NCBI RefSeq assembly: GCF_029224025.1
Contig: NZ_CP119392.1
Coordinates: 3,991,001 to 4,055,000 of the forward strand
Length of the DNA: 64,000 nucleotides
Source: Rhodanobacter sp. AS-Z3
GTDB lineage: Bacteria > Pseudomonadota > Gammaproteobacteria > Xanthomonadales > Rhodanobacteraceae
Direction of reading: 5' to 3'
Positions 9,425-19,110 of this stretch are shown in pieces. The notes beneath the pieces are model-generated. The model ran no database searches. It saw only the letters and a list, made by a program, of their open reading frames with translations, and was not told the DNA's origin. A program made the translations under genes and the position numbers. Positions within the stretch are counted from its first letter, which is position 1. Each line of letters begins with the position of its first letter.

Positions 9425-9588
9425 TCGATCTTCATGAACTCATGCGAAAAGCAGCCCGCAACTTGTCCCGGCCACCCGGCTTGCCGCCTCTGTTCAACAC
9501 AAGGCCGGCCCACGGAGTCGGGCTCATTCGCCACATGGGCTGGATGAACCCGATCCGTTTGCCGGCTGTGTTATCCGGCAAGGTCCAC

Positions 9589-9879
9589 TCAACCAGCACT
9601 GGAACTCGCAGGCGCCGGCTCGGCCGGGCTGGCCGCCTTCTCTGCGGGAGCGGCGGCAGTTCCCCTCTGGTAGACAATTTCCTTGCTGCCTTCGCACTGG
9701 CCGACCACCTTGCCGTCTGCTGCACCCTTGCCGGCATCAACCACGCTGAGGGTGAACGATGAAACGCCGTTGGCCTTGATCTTGGCATCGATGCTGGCCT
9801 TCGCACTGTCACACGACGCATGCGCCAACACCGGCAACGCAAGCAGCAGCAACGCCGTCATTCCGAAACGTGTGTTCAT
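9589..9879 (-). CDS. Exported DUF1161-family protein
   Basis: This 96-aa protein has a signal peptide (MNTRFGMTALLLLALPVLAHA) and a short mature region with two cysteines (SCDSAK and GQCEG), matching small periplasmic DUF1161 proteins. The tail (about 75-96) is alanine/proline-rich and low-complexity. ATG 9879 has GAGGAA upstream and starts the signal peptide. Function is unknown for the family. Confidence 0.75.
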   Translation of the reverse strand: MNTRFGMTALLLLALPVLAHASCDSAKASIDAKIKANGVSSFTLSVVDAGKGAADGKVVGQCEGSKEIVYQRGTAAAPAEKAASPAEPAPASSSAG

Positions 9880-10063
9880 GGGCAAATTCCTCGAGGTTTT
9901 CAGGTTGGGCTCCCGAACCGCCGTGGTCATGGTCACCACCACGACTCGTAGCCCGGCTGCAGCCATCGGCCGCGTTCCCATGCTGTCACTGACGCGTCAG
10001 CCGGGATAGTGCCAGGCAGCACGGCGATTCCGGCCTGAATCGACTCACCTCTCGACGTCAGCT

Positions 10064-10681
10064 TCAACGTACGAACAAACGACCCAGCACCCGCACGCGT
10101 TCGAAACGCGGCTCGGTTCCCGCACGCAACCGCGCCATATTCGCGCGATGAGTGAACAGCAAGAGCAAGGCCACGCTCGCGGCAAACACCAGCCGCCATG
10201 GCTGCTCGGGCGCAAACAGCGCCAGCACCAGCAAGCTGAAACCGGCCAGCACGGTGGAAAGGCCGACGTAGCCGCTCAGCATGAGACTGAGCAACCAGAC
10301 CCCCAGTACCACCGACAACGCCATCGGCCACACTACGCACAGCGCGCCGATCAGGGTGCCGGCACCCTTGCCACCGCGAAAGCCGTGAAACGCCGGCCAC
10401 ACATGACCGACCACCGCCGCCAGCGCACACGCGTAACCGCTCCACGGCCACATCGACGCCGGCAACCAGTGCGCCGCCAGCCAGGTCGCCAGCACCCCCT
10501 TGCCGACATCAATCAACACTGTGCCAAGCGCAAACCACACACCTTGCGTGCGCAGCGCATTGGTACCACCGGCATTGCCGCTGCCGAGTGTGCGGATGTC
10601 CACGCCGCGCCATTTGCCCAACAGCAGGCTGCCGGAAAGCGAGCCCAGCAAATAGGCAACCACCAGCAGAACCACAATCAT
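10064..10681 (-). CDS. plsY: Glycerol-3-phosphate acyltransferase PlsY
   Basis: This 205-aa integral membrane enzyme transfers an acyl group from acyl-phosphate to glycerol-3-phosphate, the first step of phospholipid synthesis. It has the usual length and the PlsY motifs: LGSGNAGGTNALRTQG (motif 1), GHVWPAFHGFRGGKG (motif 2, glycerol-phosphate binding) and the later conserved membrane helices. About five membrane segments are visible. It is followed at a distance on the same strand by small genes and preceded by a DAK2-DegV protein, another lipid-related function. Confidence 0.95.
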   Translation of the reverse strand: MIVVLLVVAYLLGSLSGSLLLGKWRGVDIRTLGSGNAGGTNALRTQGVWFALGTVLIDVGKGVLATWLAAHWLPASMWPWSGYACALAAVVGHVWPAFHGFRGGKGAGTLIGALCVVWPMALSVVLGVWLLSLMLSGYVGLSTVLAGFSLLVLALFAPEQPWRLVFAASVALLLLFTHRANMARLRAGTEPRFERVRVLGRLFVR

Positions 10682-10725
10682 GCAGCGACCTCGTCATCGA
10701 ATGAACCAGCACACCTGCCCATGGC

Positions 10726-12513
10726 TTACGCCTCCACCGGCTGCAGACTCACCACCAGGGTGCCGGGACCAGCGTGGGCACCAATCGCCGGACCGGTTTC
10801 CACCAGCCACGCGTCCTGGCAATCCAGCATTCTGCGCAACTGCTCGAGCAGTTGCGCGCCACCACTCGGCGCGTCGCAGTGGCCGACGATCAGGCGCCAG
10901 CGCACGCTTCGATCCACTCGCTTGGCCACGTATCTTGCAAAGCGCTCGGGCAAATGTCGTCGACCCAGCAAGCCCGTCACCACGCCGAGTTTGCCGCTGG
11001 GCTTGATCCGCGCAATCGGCGTCAGACCAAGCGTCTCAACCACCCGCTTGCTCCACGCCGGCAGACGTCCACCGCGCACCGCCATGCTCAGATCCGTCGT
11101 CATCGCCCAGGTCAGCGTGAGGGGACGCAGCGCTTCCAGTCGCGCCACGATCGCCGCCGCGTCATCGCCTCGTCGCGCGGCCTCAGCCGCCGCTATCGCC
11201 AACAAGGCCTGACCACCGGCAACGTTGGCACTGTCGATGATGAAGCTGCGACCGTCGGCGCTGCGTTGCGCTGCCGATTCGGCTGACTGGATGGTGCCGG
11301 AAACCGCGCGTGCCACGCCGACATATACCAGCGCCGGGTGATGCGACAGCAGGAATTCGAACTGCCGCCGGAAGTCACCCGGCGGTGGCTGACTGGTGCG
11401 CGGCAAGACATCCTGCTCGCGCAACTTGCGATAGAACTGCGCCGGACTCATGCCAACCTTGTCCAGATAGTCCTGCTCGCCGAAATTGAGTCGCAGCGGC
11501 ACCACGTGAATGTTCAAGGCTTCAGCCACACCGTCGGGAAGATCGGCGGAACTGTCGGTGATCACTGCCACCGCAGTGGCATCAGCCGCCGTGCGCGCCT
11601 GCGCCTGCATGTCATCGGCTTTGGTCGATTCGACCCGACCAAAGCGACCAGCCAACTCGAACAGCATCTGCGGTGCATCGAGGTGCGCATGCAAACGCAC
11701 ACGCGTCGGCGAGCCGGCTACCACCACACTGGATGCGCCGAGGCGCGCGACTTCGGCACGCAGCTTGCCCACATCCAGCGCGTCGCCAAGCAGCAGACAT
11801 TCAGTGCACCAGCGATGCGTGAGGTCGGCATTCGCGGCGTCCCCATGATCACTCACCAAGACCGGATCGGTGGACTCGAACCGCGGCACGCCGTGCGATG
11901 GCGAGGCGCCACCGAGGAACGCTGCAATGCCTTCGAGCAAATCAAGAAAACCTTGCGCACCTGCATCCACCACCCCGGCTTTCAGCAACACCGGCAATTG
12001 CTGCGGGGTATGTGCCAGCGCCTTGCGCGCCACCTCCAGCGCATGCGCAAACCATGCCCTGATGTCGTGCACTTCGTCGCGATGTTCCAGCGCCTCGGCA
12101 AACGCCGTAATCACACTGAGCATGGTGCCTTCGCGCGGATCAGCCACCGCCTCGCGGGCGGCCTTCGCGCCAGCGCGCACGGCCAGCCCAAGCTGCGCCG
12201 GCGCTACCGCCACACGGTCACCAAGGCTGCTGGCCACACTGGCCAGAAACTGCGCCAGGATCGCACCGGAGTTGCCACGGCCGCCATCGATGGCGTCCTC
12301 GCTCACTCGCCGCATCAACTCGCCCACACTGGCGACGCGACGACTCAGCGCACCACTGAGCACGCTGCTCATGGTGAAGGCCAGATTGCTGCCGGTGTCA
12401 CCATCAGCCACCGGAAAGACATTGATCCGGTTCAAGGTATCGCGGTCGGCAATCACCTGCCGCGCGCCGTCAATCAAGGCAAGCCGCAGGCCGTGGCCAC
12501 GTATGGATCTCAA
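10726..12513 (-). CDS. Fused fatty-acid kinase: DhaL/FakA-like plus DegV/FakB-like
   Basis: This 595-aa protein joins two activities usually encoded separately. The N-terminal half is a DhaL/DAK2 kinase domain with the nucleotide-binding motifs FPVADGDTGSN and GRGNSGAIL, then a FakA-type middle domain. The C-terminal half is a DegV fatty-acid-binding domain, starting AVITDSSADLPDG with the TSQPPPGDF loop. By analogy with FakA and FakB it would phosphorylate bound fatty acid to acyl-phosphate, the substrate of PlsY, whose gene is 45 bp downstream. I chose TTG 12513 because GGGGGAG lies 6 bp upstream; an ATG at 12612 without such a site would add 33 residues unlike the family. Confidence 0.85.
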   Translation of the reverse strand: MRSIRGHGLRLALIDGARQVIADRDTLNRINVFPVADGDTGSNLAFTMSSVLSGALSRRVASVGELMRRVSEDAIDGGRGNSGAILAQFLASVASSLGDRVAVAPAQLGLAVRAGAKAAREAVADPREGTMLSVITAFAEALEHRDEVHDIRAWFAHALEVARKALAHTPQQLPVLLKAGVVDAGAQGFLDLLEGIAAFLGGASPSHGVPRFESTDPVLVSDHGDAANADLTHRWCTECLLLGDALDVGKLRAEVARLGASSVVVAGSPTRVRLHAHLDAPQMLFELAGRFGRVESTKADDMQAQARTAADATAVAVITDSSADLPDGVAEALNIHVVPLRLNFGEQDYLDKVGMSPAQFYRKLREQDVLPRTSQPPPGDFRRQFEFLLSHHPALVYVGVARAVSGTIQSAESAAQRSADGRSFIIDSANVAGGQALLAIAAAEAARRGDDAAAIVARLEALRPLTLTWAMTTDLSMAVRGGRLPAWSKRVVETLGLTPIARIKPSGKLGVVTGLLGRRHLPERFARYVAKRVDRSVRWRLIVGHCDAPSGGAQLLEQLRRMLDCQDAWLVETGPAIGAHAGPGTLVVSLQPVEA

Positions 12514-12653
12514 GGCGCTCCCCCAGCAAAGTCTTCGGCAAGGCTCAGTCTGCCGGATATTCGATGGCTGTAGAAGCAGGCAACCATCACAACGGCATGC
12601 CGGATTCGCCATGGAAACGCGCCAAGGCTCTCGAACAATGACGCACTTCGCCT

Positions 12654-13034
12654 TCAGGCAGACCGTGACTGCCCGCTTCCGAACTCACGCACCATTTCGC
12701 TCATGGTGCGGGCGACACAAGCTGCGTCGCAGCGGTTGGCGAGGTACCCCGAACCGCACGCCATCAGTTCCGTCAACGCACCCTGCAACGCCTCTGCCTC
12801 TGCATCATGCGGAGCCCCGTCACTGCCGGTCGCTTGCTCTTGTTCGACGTAACTGCGCGCTGCGTGCACCATCGTGTTCGCCATCTGGTCGGCGTCGATA
12901 TCACCGCGCAGGAAGCCTGGCGCCATCGCAACCACCTGCCTGATCACGGCATGCACGCGGCCAACCTGGGTCGCGGGAACAGAGGAAATTCCCTCGGCAT
13001 CGTGCCGCTGTTCTGCACCGTCGTCTGCTTTCAT
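12654..13034 (-). CDS. Hypothetical cysteine-containing protein
   Basis: This 126-aa soluble protein starts at an ATG preceded by GGGAGGAG, a strong ribosome-binding site. It is acidic, mostly helical, and has two cysteines near the C-terminus (MACGSGYLANRCDAACV has three in all). I recognise no family. It lies upstream of the fatty-acid kinase gene on the same strand, about 140 bp away, so co-transcription is possible. Confidence 0.6.
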   Translation of the reverse strand: MKADDGAEQRHDAEGISSVPATQVGRVHAVIRQVVAMAPGFLRGDIDADQMANTMVHAARSYVEQEQATGSDGAPHDAEAEALQGALTELMACGSGYLANRCDAACVARTMSEMVREFGSGQSRSA

Positions 13035-13199
13035 CGCGAGCTCCTCCCAAGGGCCTTTGCCAGAAGAACTATACGCTCGCCTTGGAGGGCCTCTGTCACA
13101 CCACTTGAACCCGGAGCGCGGCGGTAGTGCACGCTGACGGGGTCTTGTCAGCGCACCGATGGACGAACCAAGCCGCTGGTTTCAACGAGGCAGGCGCCA

Positions 13200-14750
13200 T
13201 CAATGCTTCGCGGCCGGGGGCTTCAGCGGACTGCCGGCCTTCCATCCGGGGGCGGCATCGCCATCGGCAACTGACTCCACCAAAGCGTAGAAGAAGCGGT
13301 TGAACTTGCCCGCGGCGGCCCAGTCCATCGGCTGACCCAGATCGTCCTGGGGCCGGTGGTATTGAACCTGGTACCAGTGGCGGTATTTGCGCTCGGCATC
13401 ACTGCCCGGTCGATAGCCGAACACGAAACCCGTCGAAGGAACGCCGGCCTGCAGGAAGGGCCAGTGGTCCGAACGACGCAGCAATTGGCGCTCGGGCTCG
13501 GGGTCGAGCTGCACCGCAATCCCCATAGCCGTCGCCACGGTACGAACGGTATCGCCCAGGGTGCTGTCGTCAAGCGCATGCACGGTCAACAGGTCGAGCG
13601 GAAAAATCGGGCGGACCTGATCGAGATTGATGTCGGCAGCAATCGACTGCATTGGCACCGTGGGGTGTGCCACGAACCAGCGGCTGCCGAGCAAGCCCTT
13701 TTCTTCGCCGGTAAACGCCGCAAACAACACCGGGCGCCGGAAGCCCTGGCCGTGACGCCGTGCGGCCAGTTGTTCGAGCAGCGCCACGTAGGCGGCATCG
13801 TCAAGCGTACCGTTGTAGATGTCATCACCTTGCACCGATTCGCCGCGACCATAGCCGTCCAGATGCGCCGACACCACAATCGTCTGCTTGGCCACGGCGG
13901 CGTCGGTACCGGGCAGCAGGCCCAGCACGTTGGCGGAAGTGATGACGCGGTGCTGCAGCTGGAAGTGCGCTCGAAAGTGCGTCGGTACATCGAAGCAGGG
14001 CAGCGGTTTGCCGGCAACGGCCGCGGCCAGCAGTTGCGCGGCGTCATGGCCGGAGCCTGCGATGACCGCTGCCAGCGCATCGGCGTTGAGCTGGGCCAGC
14101 AACAGGTGATCCGCCACCGGGGCTGCTGCGCCGACCGGCGCGACATCCCGTGCGTAGGCCACCGGCCAGCGCATCGGTTCTGCCGTGAAGCCCGCATCGG
14201 CCAATGAAAGCATGCCCAGCGCACCCGCCTGCTGCACTGCCTTGAGGCGCTCGCCACCGGTGGTGTGACCGGCGCGCCGCCAGCCATAGCAAATCACCAG
14301 CTTGCCGTGCGCGTCACCCAAGGTGCCCGGTGAGCAGTAACCACCAAACATCATCGGCGCATCGAGCGTCGTCGGCATGCCGGGTGATGGCCGCACCGAA
14401 AGGTCGTGCAGCAAACGCAGGGCTTGCTGGCCGACCGCGATATGCGTGCCTTCGGTGCTGACCAACCAATCATCAAACCGGATCGGCTGGAACCACGTGC
14501 CGTTCTCACCGGCGGGCTTCAGCCCGGCGGCCGCGAATCGTTTGGCCACCAGAGCCGCCGCATGATCGTAACCAGCCGATCCGATGTCGCGCCCCGTCAT
14601 CGCATCACTCGACAACGCCTCCGTCGCCTGCCACCACGCGCGGGTGTCCGGGTCGGAAATCTGCGACAAGCGCGAGGCCGCCACATCGGCGCGGGTGGCT
14701 GTGGACGCCATCAACAGCAGGCCTGCAAATACGACGAATAGTGACTTCAC
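13200..14750 (-). CDS. Secreted M28-family metallopeptidase
   Basis: This 516-aa protein has a signal peptide (1-21), a PA-like insert, and a C-terminal M28 zinc aminopeptidase domain from about residue 270. Metal ligands typical of the family are visible: H296 and D298 in SAHLDGY, the bridging aspartate in GTLDDAA (317 or 318), the catalytic glutamate pair in FTGEEKG (349-350), an aspartate in NLDQV, and a histidine in SDHWPF. It probably removes N-terminal residues from peptides in the periplasm or outside the cell. Confidence 0.9.
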   Translation of the reverse strand: MKSLFVVFAGLLLMASTATRADVAASRLSQISDPDTRAWWQATEALSSDAMTGRDIGSAGYDHAAALVAKRFAAAGLKPAGENGTWFQPIRFDDWLVSTEGTHIAVGQQALRLLHDLSVRPSPGMPTTLDAPMMFGGYCSPGTLGDAHGKLVICYGWRRAGHTTGGERLKAVQQAGALGMLSLADAGFTAEPMRWPVAYARDVAPVGAAAPVADHLLLAQLNADALAAVIAGSGHDAAQLLAAAVAGKPLPCFDVPTHFRAHFQLQHRVITSANVLGLLPGTDAAVAKQTIVVSAHLDGYGRGESVQGDDIYNGTLDDAAYVALLEQLAARRHGQGFRRPVLFAAFTGEEKGLLGSRWFVAHPTVPMQSIAADINLDQVRPIFPLDLLTVHALDDSTLGDTVRTVATAMGIAVQLDPEPERQLLRRSDHWPFLQAGVPSTGFVFGYRPGSDAERKYRHWYQVQYHRPQDDLGQPMDWAAAGKFNRFFYALVESVADGDAAPGWKAGSPLKPPAAKH

Positions 14751-14907
14751 GAGCTTCTCCGAAGGGATGGCGTGGCGCCGTTCAGAGCGCTGATTTTACG
14801 AATGGGAGGGGAGAACCCGGAAGCCGAATGGAGCCATTTGCAGCAAGGCAGCGACAAGCGTCTGGTGCGCAGAGGAGCCACAAGCATCCTGGCAGCGGTT
14901 CGGTACG

Positions 14908-15426
14908 CTACATCTGCTCCACCGGCAGCACACGACGGCGTGCGCGTTCGCGCAGGGAACAGTCGCGCAACGTATCGGCCACGGCCTCGAGGCCGTCGAT
15001 GCCGTAAAGATAGACCGACGACATACCCTGATCGGACGAGTGCAAATGCACCTGGCACTGGCCCAGCAAACGCATCCCGAAGGGCTTGACCACGTCGAAG
15101 TGATCAACCCGGAACAACTCGAGGTTGTCCTTCACCTTGGAGAAGATCCCCCGCTCGATCTGCACACGCTGGGTGGTGATGGTGAAGGTGGTGCCGAGGC
15201 TGCGCAACCAATAGACCAGCAACGCGATGCCGAGCGTGCAAACCGCCAGAACGTATTGACCCAAGCTGTAGATGACCTTCGGGTGGCCTGAAAAAAGCGT
15301 CTTCTCGACGGTCGCTTCATGCGCGGCAACGTAGCTGTCGATGTCCGTCCCGCAATACCGGCACTTGTGTGCTTCGGCCTGGATCAGTTCCGCGCACGCC
15401 GGACACCGCTTCATCGCTTGTTCCAT
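14908..15426 (-). CDS. Zinc-ribbon and bacterial PH-domain membrane protein
   Basis: This 172-aa protein has an N-terminal zinc ribbon (C8, C11, C22, C25 in CPAC and CRYC), a hydrophobic stretch (about 50-70), and a bacterial PH-like domain (DUF304 type) with TFTITTQRVQIERGIFSK, followed by a strand-rich region. ATG 15426 has GAGGGAA upstream. Members of the family are membrane-associated, but their role is poorly known. It follows the M28 peptidase on the same strand in genome order, with no obvious link. Confidence 0.8.
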   Translation of the reverse strand: MEQAMKRCPACAELIQAEAHKCRYCGTDIDSYVAAHEATVEKTLFSGHPKVIYSLGQYVLAVCTLGIALLVYWLRSLGTTFTITTQRVQIERGIFSKVKDNLELFRVDHFDVVKPFGMRLLGQCQVHLHSSDQGMSSVYLYGIDGLEAVADTLRDCSLRERARRRVLPVEQM

Positions 15427-15480
15427 GGCAATTCCCTCGACGATTGACCTGCACAGCCTAGCGCGTCTGGAGTGCCGCAG

Positions 15481-16704
15481 TTATGGGACATCCTGGGTCG
15501 GGTGGATATCCAGCGAACCCGGCGTGGTGTTGACCATCGGCATGAAACTGTCATCCGGCGTTACTTCGCGCTTGCGGTGAACGAAGCGGTAGAACGCGTA
15601 GCTGGCAATCATGGCGTCGAGCAGCGCAAACCAGACAAACAGCCATTGCGGTTGCAACAGGCTCATCAGCGCGCCGGCCACCAATGGCCCCACGGCCGAA
15701 CCCACGCCGTTCAACAGCAGGACCGTGCTGGATGCGGTCAACAATTCGTCACGGTCCACGTAGTCGACCAGATGCGCCACCGCGATCGGATACAAGGTGA
15801 AACTCATGCCGCCAAACACGAAGATCACCAGCATCGCCGCTGCGCCACCGACGCTGGGCAGGAACAGATTGACCAGCGCCGCCAACGCCGCCGTGGCACT
15901 GATCACCGACAGCGCAAGGCGGCGATCGATGCGGTCGGAAAAGCGTCCCAGCGGCCACTGCAACACCACGCCACCGGCAATCGCCACGCTCAGGTAGGTA
16001 CCGATTTCGCCGACACCCAGGCCACGCGCTGCGGCATACACGGGCAACAGTCCCCAGAACGCACCGAGTGCGAGTCCCGACAGCAGCGCGGTCACCAGTG
16101 CGGTGGGCGCCAACCGGAACAGGCGCCGGACCTGCACCCTGGGCACCGCGCGCAGGTGGGGTTGCGGCTGACGGCTGGCGACGACCGGCAGGCTGGCGGC
16201 GCAAAACAGAATTGCCACCACGCAGAACAACACGAAGCCCTCGCCACGAATGCGCAGGAACTGTTGCGCGGCGGCGCTGGCGCCGAGGTTCACCATCATG
16301 TACACCGCAAACACTGAACTGCGATGCGCCGTATCGGAAGCGGCGTTCAACCAGCTTTCGATAATGGCGTACAAGCCGACCAGCATCAGTCCCTGCAGCA
16401 CGCGCAGCACCAGCCATACCCCGTACGCCGGATCCAGTGCCTGTATCAGCACCACCAGGGTCAGCAGTGCCGCGCAAAACGCGAAGGTGCGGATGTGCCC
16501 GATGCGATGGGTCAGCCGGGGAACCGTATAGGTGCCAATCAGGAAGCCGGCGTAATACGCCGAGGTCAACACACCGATCATCGCCACCGAAAAGCCGAGC
16601 GTGCGGCCTTCCAATGCAATGTGTGTGTGCAGCAGACCCACCCCCATCAGCAGAAAGGCGGTGCTCAACAGCAGCGGCGTGGAAGAGCGGAGACTGGTCA
16701 ACAT
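15481..16704 (-). CDS. MFS transporter, YcaD-like
   Basis: This 407-aa protein has about twelve hydrophobic helices and the major-facilitator loop pattern, including GRFSDRIDRR between helices 8 and 9. The N-terminal motif GVLTSAYYAGFLIGTY and the segment GLYAIIESWLN resemble the YcaD subgroup. I prefer ATG 16704; a TTG two codons upstream is also open. The substrate cannot be predicted. Confidence 0.85.
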   Translation of the reverse strand: MLTSLRSSTPLLLSTAFLLMGVGLLHTHIALEGRTLGFSVAMIGVLTSAYYAGFLIGTYTVPRLTHRIGHIRTFAFCAALLTLVVLIQALDPAYGVWLVLRVLQGLMLVGLYAIIESWLNAASDTAHRSSVFAVYMMVNLGASAAAQQFLRIRGEGFVLFCVVAILFCAASLPVVASRQPQPHLRAVPRVQVRRLFRLAPTALVTALLSGLALGAFWGLLPVYAAARGLGVGEIGTYLSVAIAGGVVLQWPLGRFSDRIDRRLALSVISATAALAALVNLFLPSVGGAAAMLVIFVFGGMSFTLYPIAVAHLVDYVDRDELLTASSTVLLLNGVGSAVGPLVAGALMSLLQPQWLFVWFALLDAMIASYAFYRFVHRKREVTPDDSFMPMVNTTPGSLDIHPTQDVP

Positions 16705-17026
16705 GGGCAATCGTCAAGATGAGCGCCTGCCACATGCCCGGGCGGGATGCTTGCGGCGGCAGCGGTGGCGAGGGAACGCGATGGCGCCGGCAGAAAAGAA
16801 AGCTGACTGTACGCCAGGCCTCCCCTGAAGCTCCACCCATCGGTGACCACGCCGGGCCAAGCCGCGGGCACGCGTGACACGCTTCGTGCCTGTGAAAGGG
16901 TACGGCGCGTTGGGGCAACTCGCACTGAATGCGCCGGCCTCGTCGTTCGATACGAGTCGTCGCACACTCGTTCGGTGGCGCTGAATCCGCTACTGCAGCC
17001 ACGCCTGCAGATTCAGGCCAGACTGA
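16705..17026. other. Intergenic stretch between MFS gene and sensor cyclase
   Basis: About 320 bp with no supported gene. It is upstream of the MFS gene and downstream of the TPR-GGDEF gene, both on the minus strand, so an MFS promoter is expected here. I cannot point to a clear promoter or terminator. Confidence 0.4.
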
Positions 17027-18832
17027 CTACGCATCGACTACCGGCTTGCCGGCCGCAGTGCGGGGACGATCGAACTCGACGTACGTCTCAACGCAATTTC
17101 GGCCGCGATCCTTGGCCCGATACAACGCCGCGTCGGCATTCGCCATCAAGGTTGCCAACGCGTATCCGCTAGCCTCGGTCGAGGCCAGGCCGAAGCTCGC
17201 CGAGATCACCTCGGTGGAAACTTCACCGTCAAAAGCCAAGCTCGCCAGCGCCTCGCGCATGCGCTCGACAATCTCCCAGCCAACCTGCAACGAACAGTCC
17301 GCCAACACCACACCAAACTCCTCGCCGCCCAGCCGTCCAAACACGTCGATTGAGCGCAAATGACTCTGGCACAAACCCGCCACCCTGATCAGCACGGCGT
17401 CGCCGGCCGCGTGTCCATAGGTGTCGTTGACACGCTTGAAGTGATCCAGGTCGATCAGCACCACGCAGGCGTTGCGCGATGACTTTTCCGCGTAGCGCAA
17501 CACGCGCGCAGCCTCGCTGACGAAATGCTGGTGGTTGAAAATGCCGGTAAGGCTGTCGCGACGAGCCAGCTTCTGGAAGCGCAACTGCGATCGCTTGATC
17601 CGCACCAGCAAGTAGACGATCGAGGCAAGCACCAGCAGCAACAGGGCGAAGTAGAGCCGGCTCGTCTCCATGGCCTTGCGGTCCAGTGCCTGCTGCAACT
17701 CCAACAAACGGTTCTGCTTGCTCAACTCATCCAGCTGCAATTTGCGTATCGCCAATTGCTGGTGGACGGTGTGATAGGCCAGCGCAATGGCCTGCGTATC
17801 GGTGACCGAACGCAGCTTCACGTTCTTGTAGTGCCGGTAGTAGTCCAACGCGGCGCGATAGTTGCCGGCCTGCTTTTCCAGCTCGTAAAGCACGCGATAG
17901 GTGTATTCGGACTGGCCTTCGAAATCTCCATCAGGGTCCATCGCCAGCGCTGCCAGCGCCCAACGTCGTGCCTGCTGGGCATTCCCGTCAGCCCAGTACG
18001 CGTAACCCAGCGTGCTGCGAAGTACGTAGACATGCACCTTGAAATCCTGCGCGAGGACGCTTGGTGCAATCCGCTTGAGCAAGGCCAGCGCATCGCTGGA
18101 GTTACCTGCATCCACCTGCCGCCGCGCCAGATCCAATTGCACGGTCTCGGCATACAGCGGCTCCTTCGCCGCGATGCAGGTATCGATCGCCTTGCGGAAA
18201 ATCGGGTCGCCGGGTTTCAGATCGTCGCCGGCGTTCAACGCGCCAAACAGATAGACGTAGGGTCGGCACAACGAGCCGCCAGGCGGGCCAAAAAGCTCCA
18301 TTTGTTTGGCATAGCCCACCGCGGGCTCCTTCTGCCCAGCCGATGCCATCAATTGCGACAATTGCGACAGCACCACATAGGTCGTGTGTTGGTCTCGCAG
18401 GTTCGGCAAAGTGGTCGCCAGTTGCTCGGCAAGGGTGAACGCCTCCTCATACTTGTCCTGGATCGCCAACATGTTGAGCAACATGCCGTTGGCCAGGCTG
18501 CGCTGGTCCAGATCGCGAGCATGCGCAGCCACGTCGCGAAGCAGCGGCTCGGCCTTTGGATAATCACCTTCGAACGATGCCTGCCAGGCATCCAGCAAGC
18601 GCAGACGCCATTGCTGATCGGTCGACAGCCGCTCCGGATGCTGGTGCAACTGCTGCAGCAATTGCAGAAACCGGGCGTGGTCGGTGGTACGCAGTGACTG
18701 AGCCTGCGTCAGCAGGGCCGCCACATCCACGCTGGGCGGCATCGCGGCACGAAGCGGCCCGCCGCACAAGAACAGTGCAGCAACCAGACCCAGACAGGAC
18801 AGCCGTCGGCGCCAGGCAAGCTTCAGCCTCAT
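17027..18832 (-). CDS. Periplasmic TPR-sensor diguanylate cyclase
   Basis: This 601-aa protein has a signal or anchor sequence (about 10-29), a large helical repeat region of TPR type (about 40-350), a membrane helix (about 393-412, YFALLLLVLASIVYLLV) and a cytoplasmic GGDEF domain. The active-site motif is GGEEF, a functional variant. The inhibition site RSID lies five residues before it. The architecture suggests periplasmic protein or ligand sensing coupled to cyclic-di-GMP synthesis. A coiled coil (KLQLDELSKQNRLLELQQAL) precedes the membrane helix. Confidence 0.9.
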   Translation of the reverse strand: MRLKLAWRRRLSCLGLVAALFLCGGPLRAAMPPSVDVAALLTQAQSLRTTDHARFLQLLQQLHQHPERLSTDQQWRLRLLDAWQASFEGDYPKAEPLLRDVAAHARDLDQRSLANGMLLNMLAIQDKYEEAFTLAEQLATTLPNLRDQHTTYVVLSQLSQLMASAGQKEPAVGYAKQMELFGPPGGSLCRPYVYLFGALNAGDDLKPGDPIFRKAIDTCIAAKEPLYAETVQLDLARRQVDAGNSSDALALLKRIAPSVLAQDFKVHVYVLRSTLGYAYWADGNAQQARRWALAALAMDPDGDFEGQSEYTYRVLYELEKQAGNYRAALDYYRHYKNVKLRSVTDTQAIALAYHTVHQQLAIRKLQLDELSKQNRLLELQQALDRKAMETSRLYFALLLLVLASIVYLLVRIKRSQLRFQKLARRDSLTGIFNHQHFVSEAARVLRYAEKSSRNACVVLIDLDHFKRVNDTYGHAAGDAVLIRVAGLCQSHLRSIDVFGRLGGEEFGVVLADCSLQVGWEIVERMREALASLAFDGEVSTEVISASFGLASTEASGYALATLMANADAALYRAKDRGRNCVETYVEFDRPRTAAGKPVVDA

Positions 18833-19110
18833 GGAATCCCCCTGCCCGACGATGCCCCATCACCGCCGGTCGATCAGGCAAGTGTACATAGCCGCAGCCA
18901 AAAGCGCAGGCAGGCACGCGGAGGTGGACGTTGCCGGACTTCCCGCACGGCTCAAACCCTCGCTAGCGGATTGATTATGAAGGACAACGCGAGAGCAGGC
19001 ACCGCCGCTGGAGCTGCCATGGCACTCAACGCCTAAAGGAGCGAACCCCGACGCCGTTACAGGGATGGCACAGTTGGCGAATACAGGCGCAGCTGGGCTA
19101 CCGCCGGGCT

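Noticed and set aside
11338..12573. Plus-strand frame (411 codons) opposite the FakA-FakB fusion
   Set aside because: Antisense shadow; the minus-strand product has unmistakable DhaL and DegV motifs.
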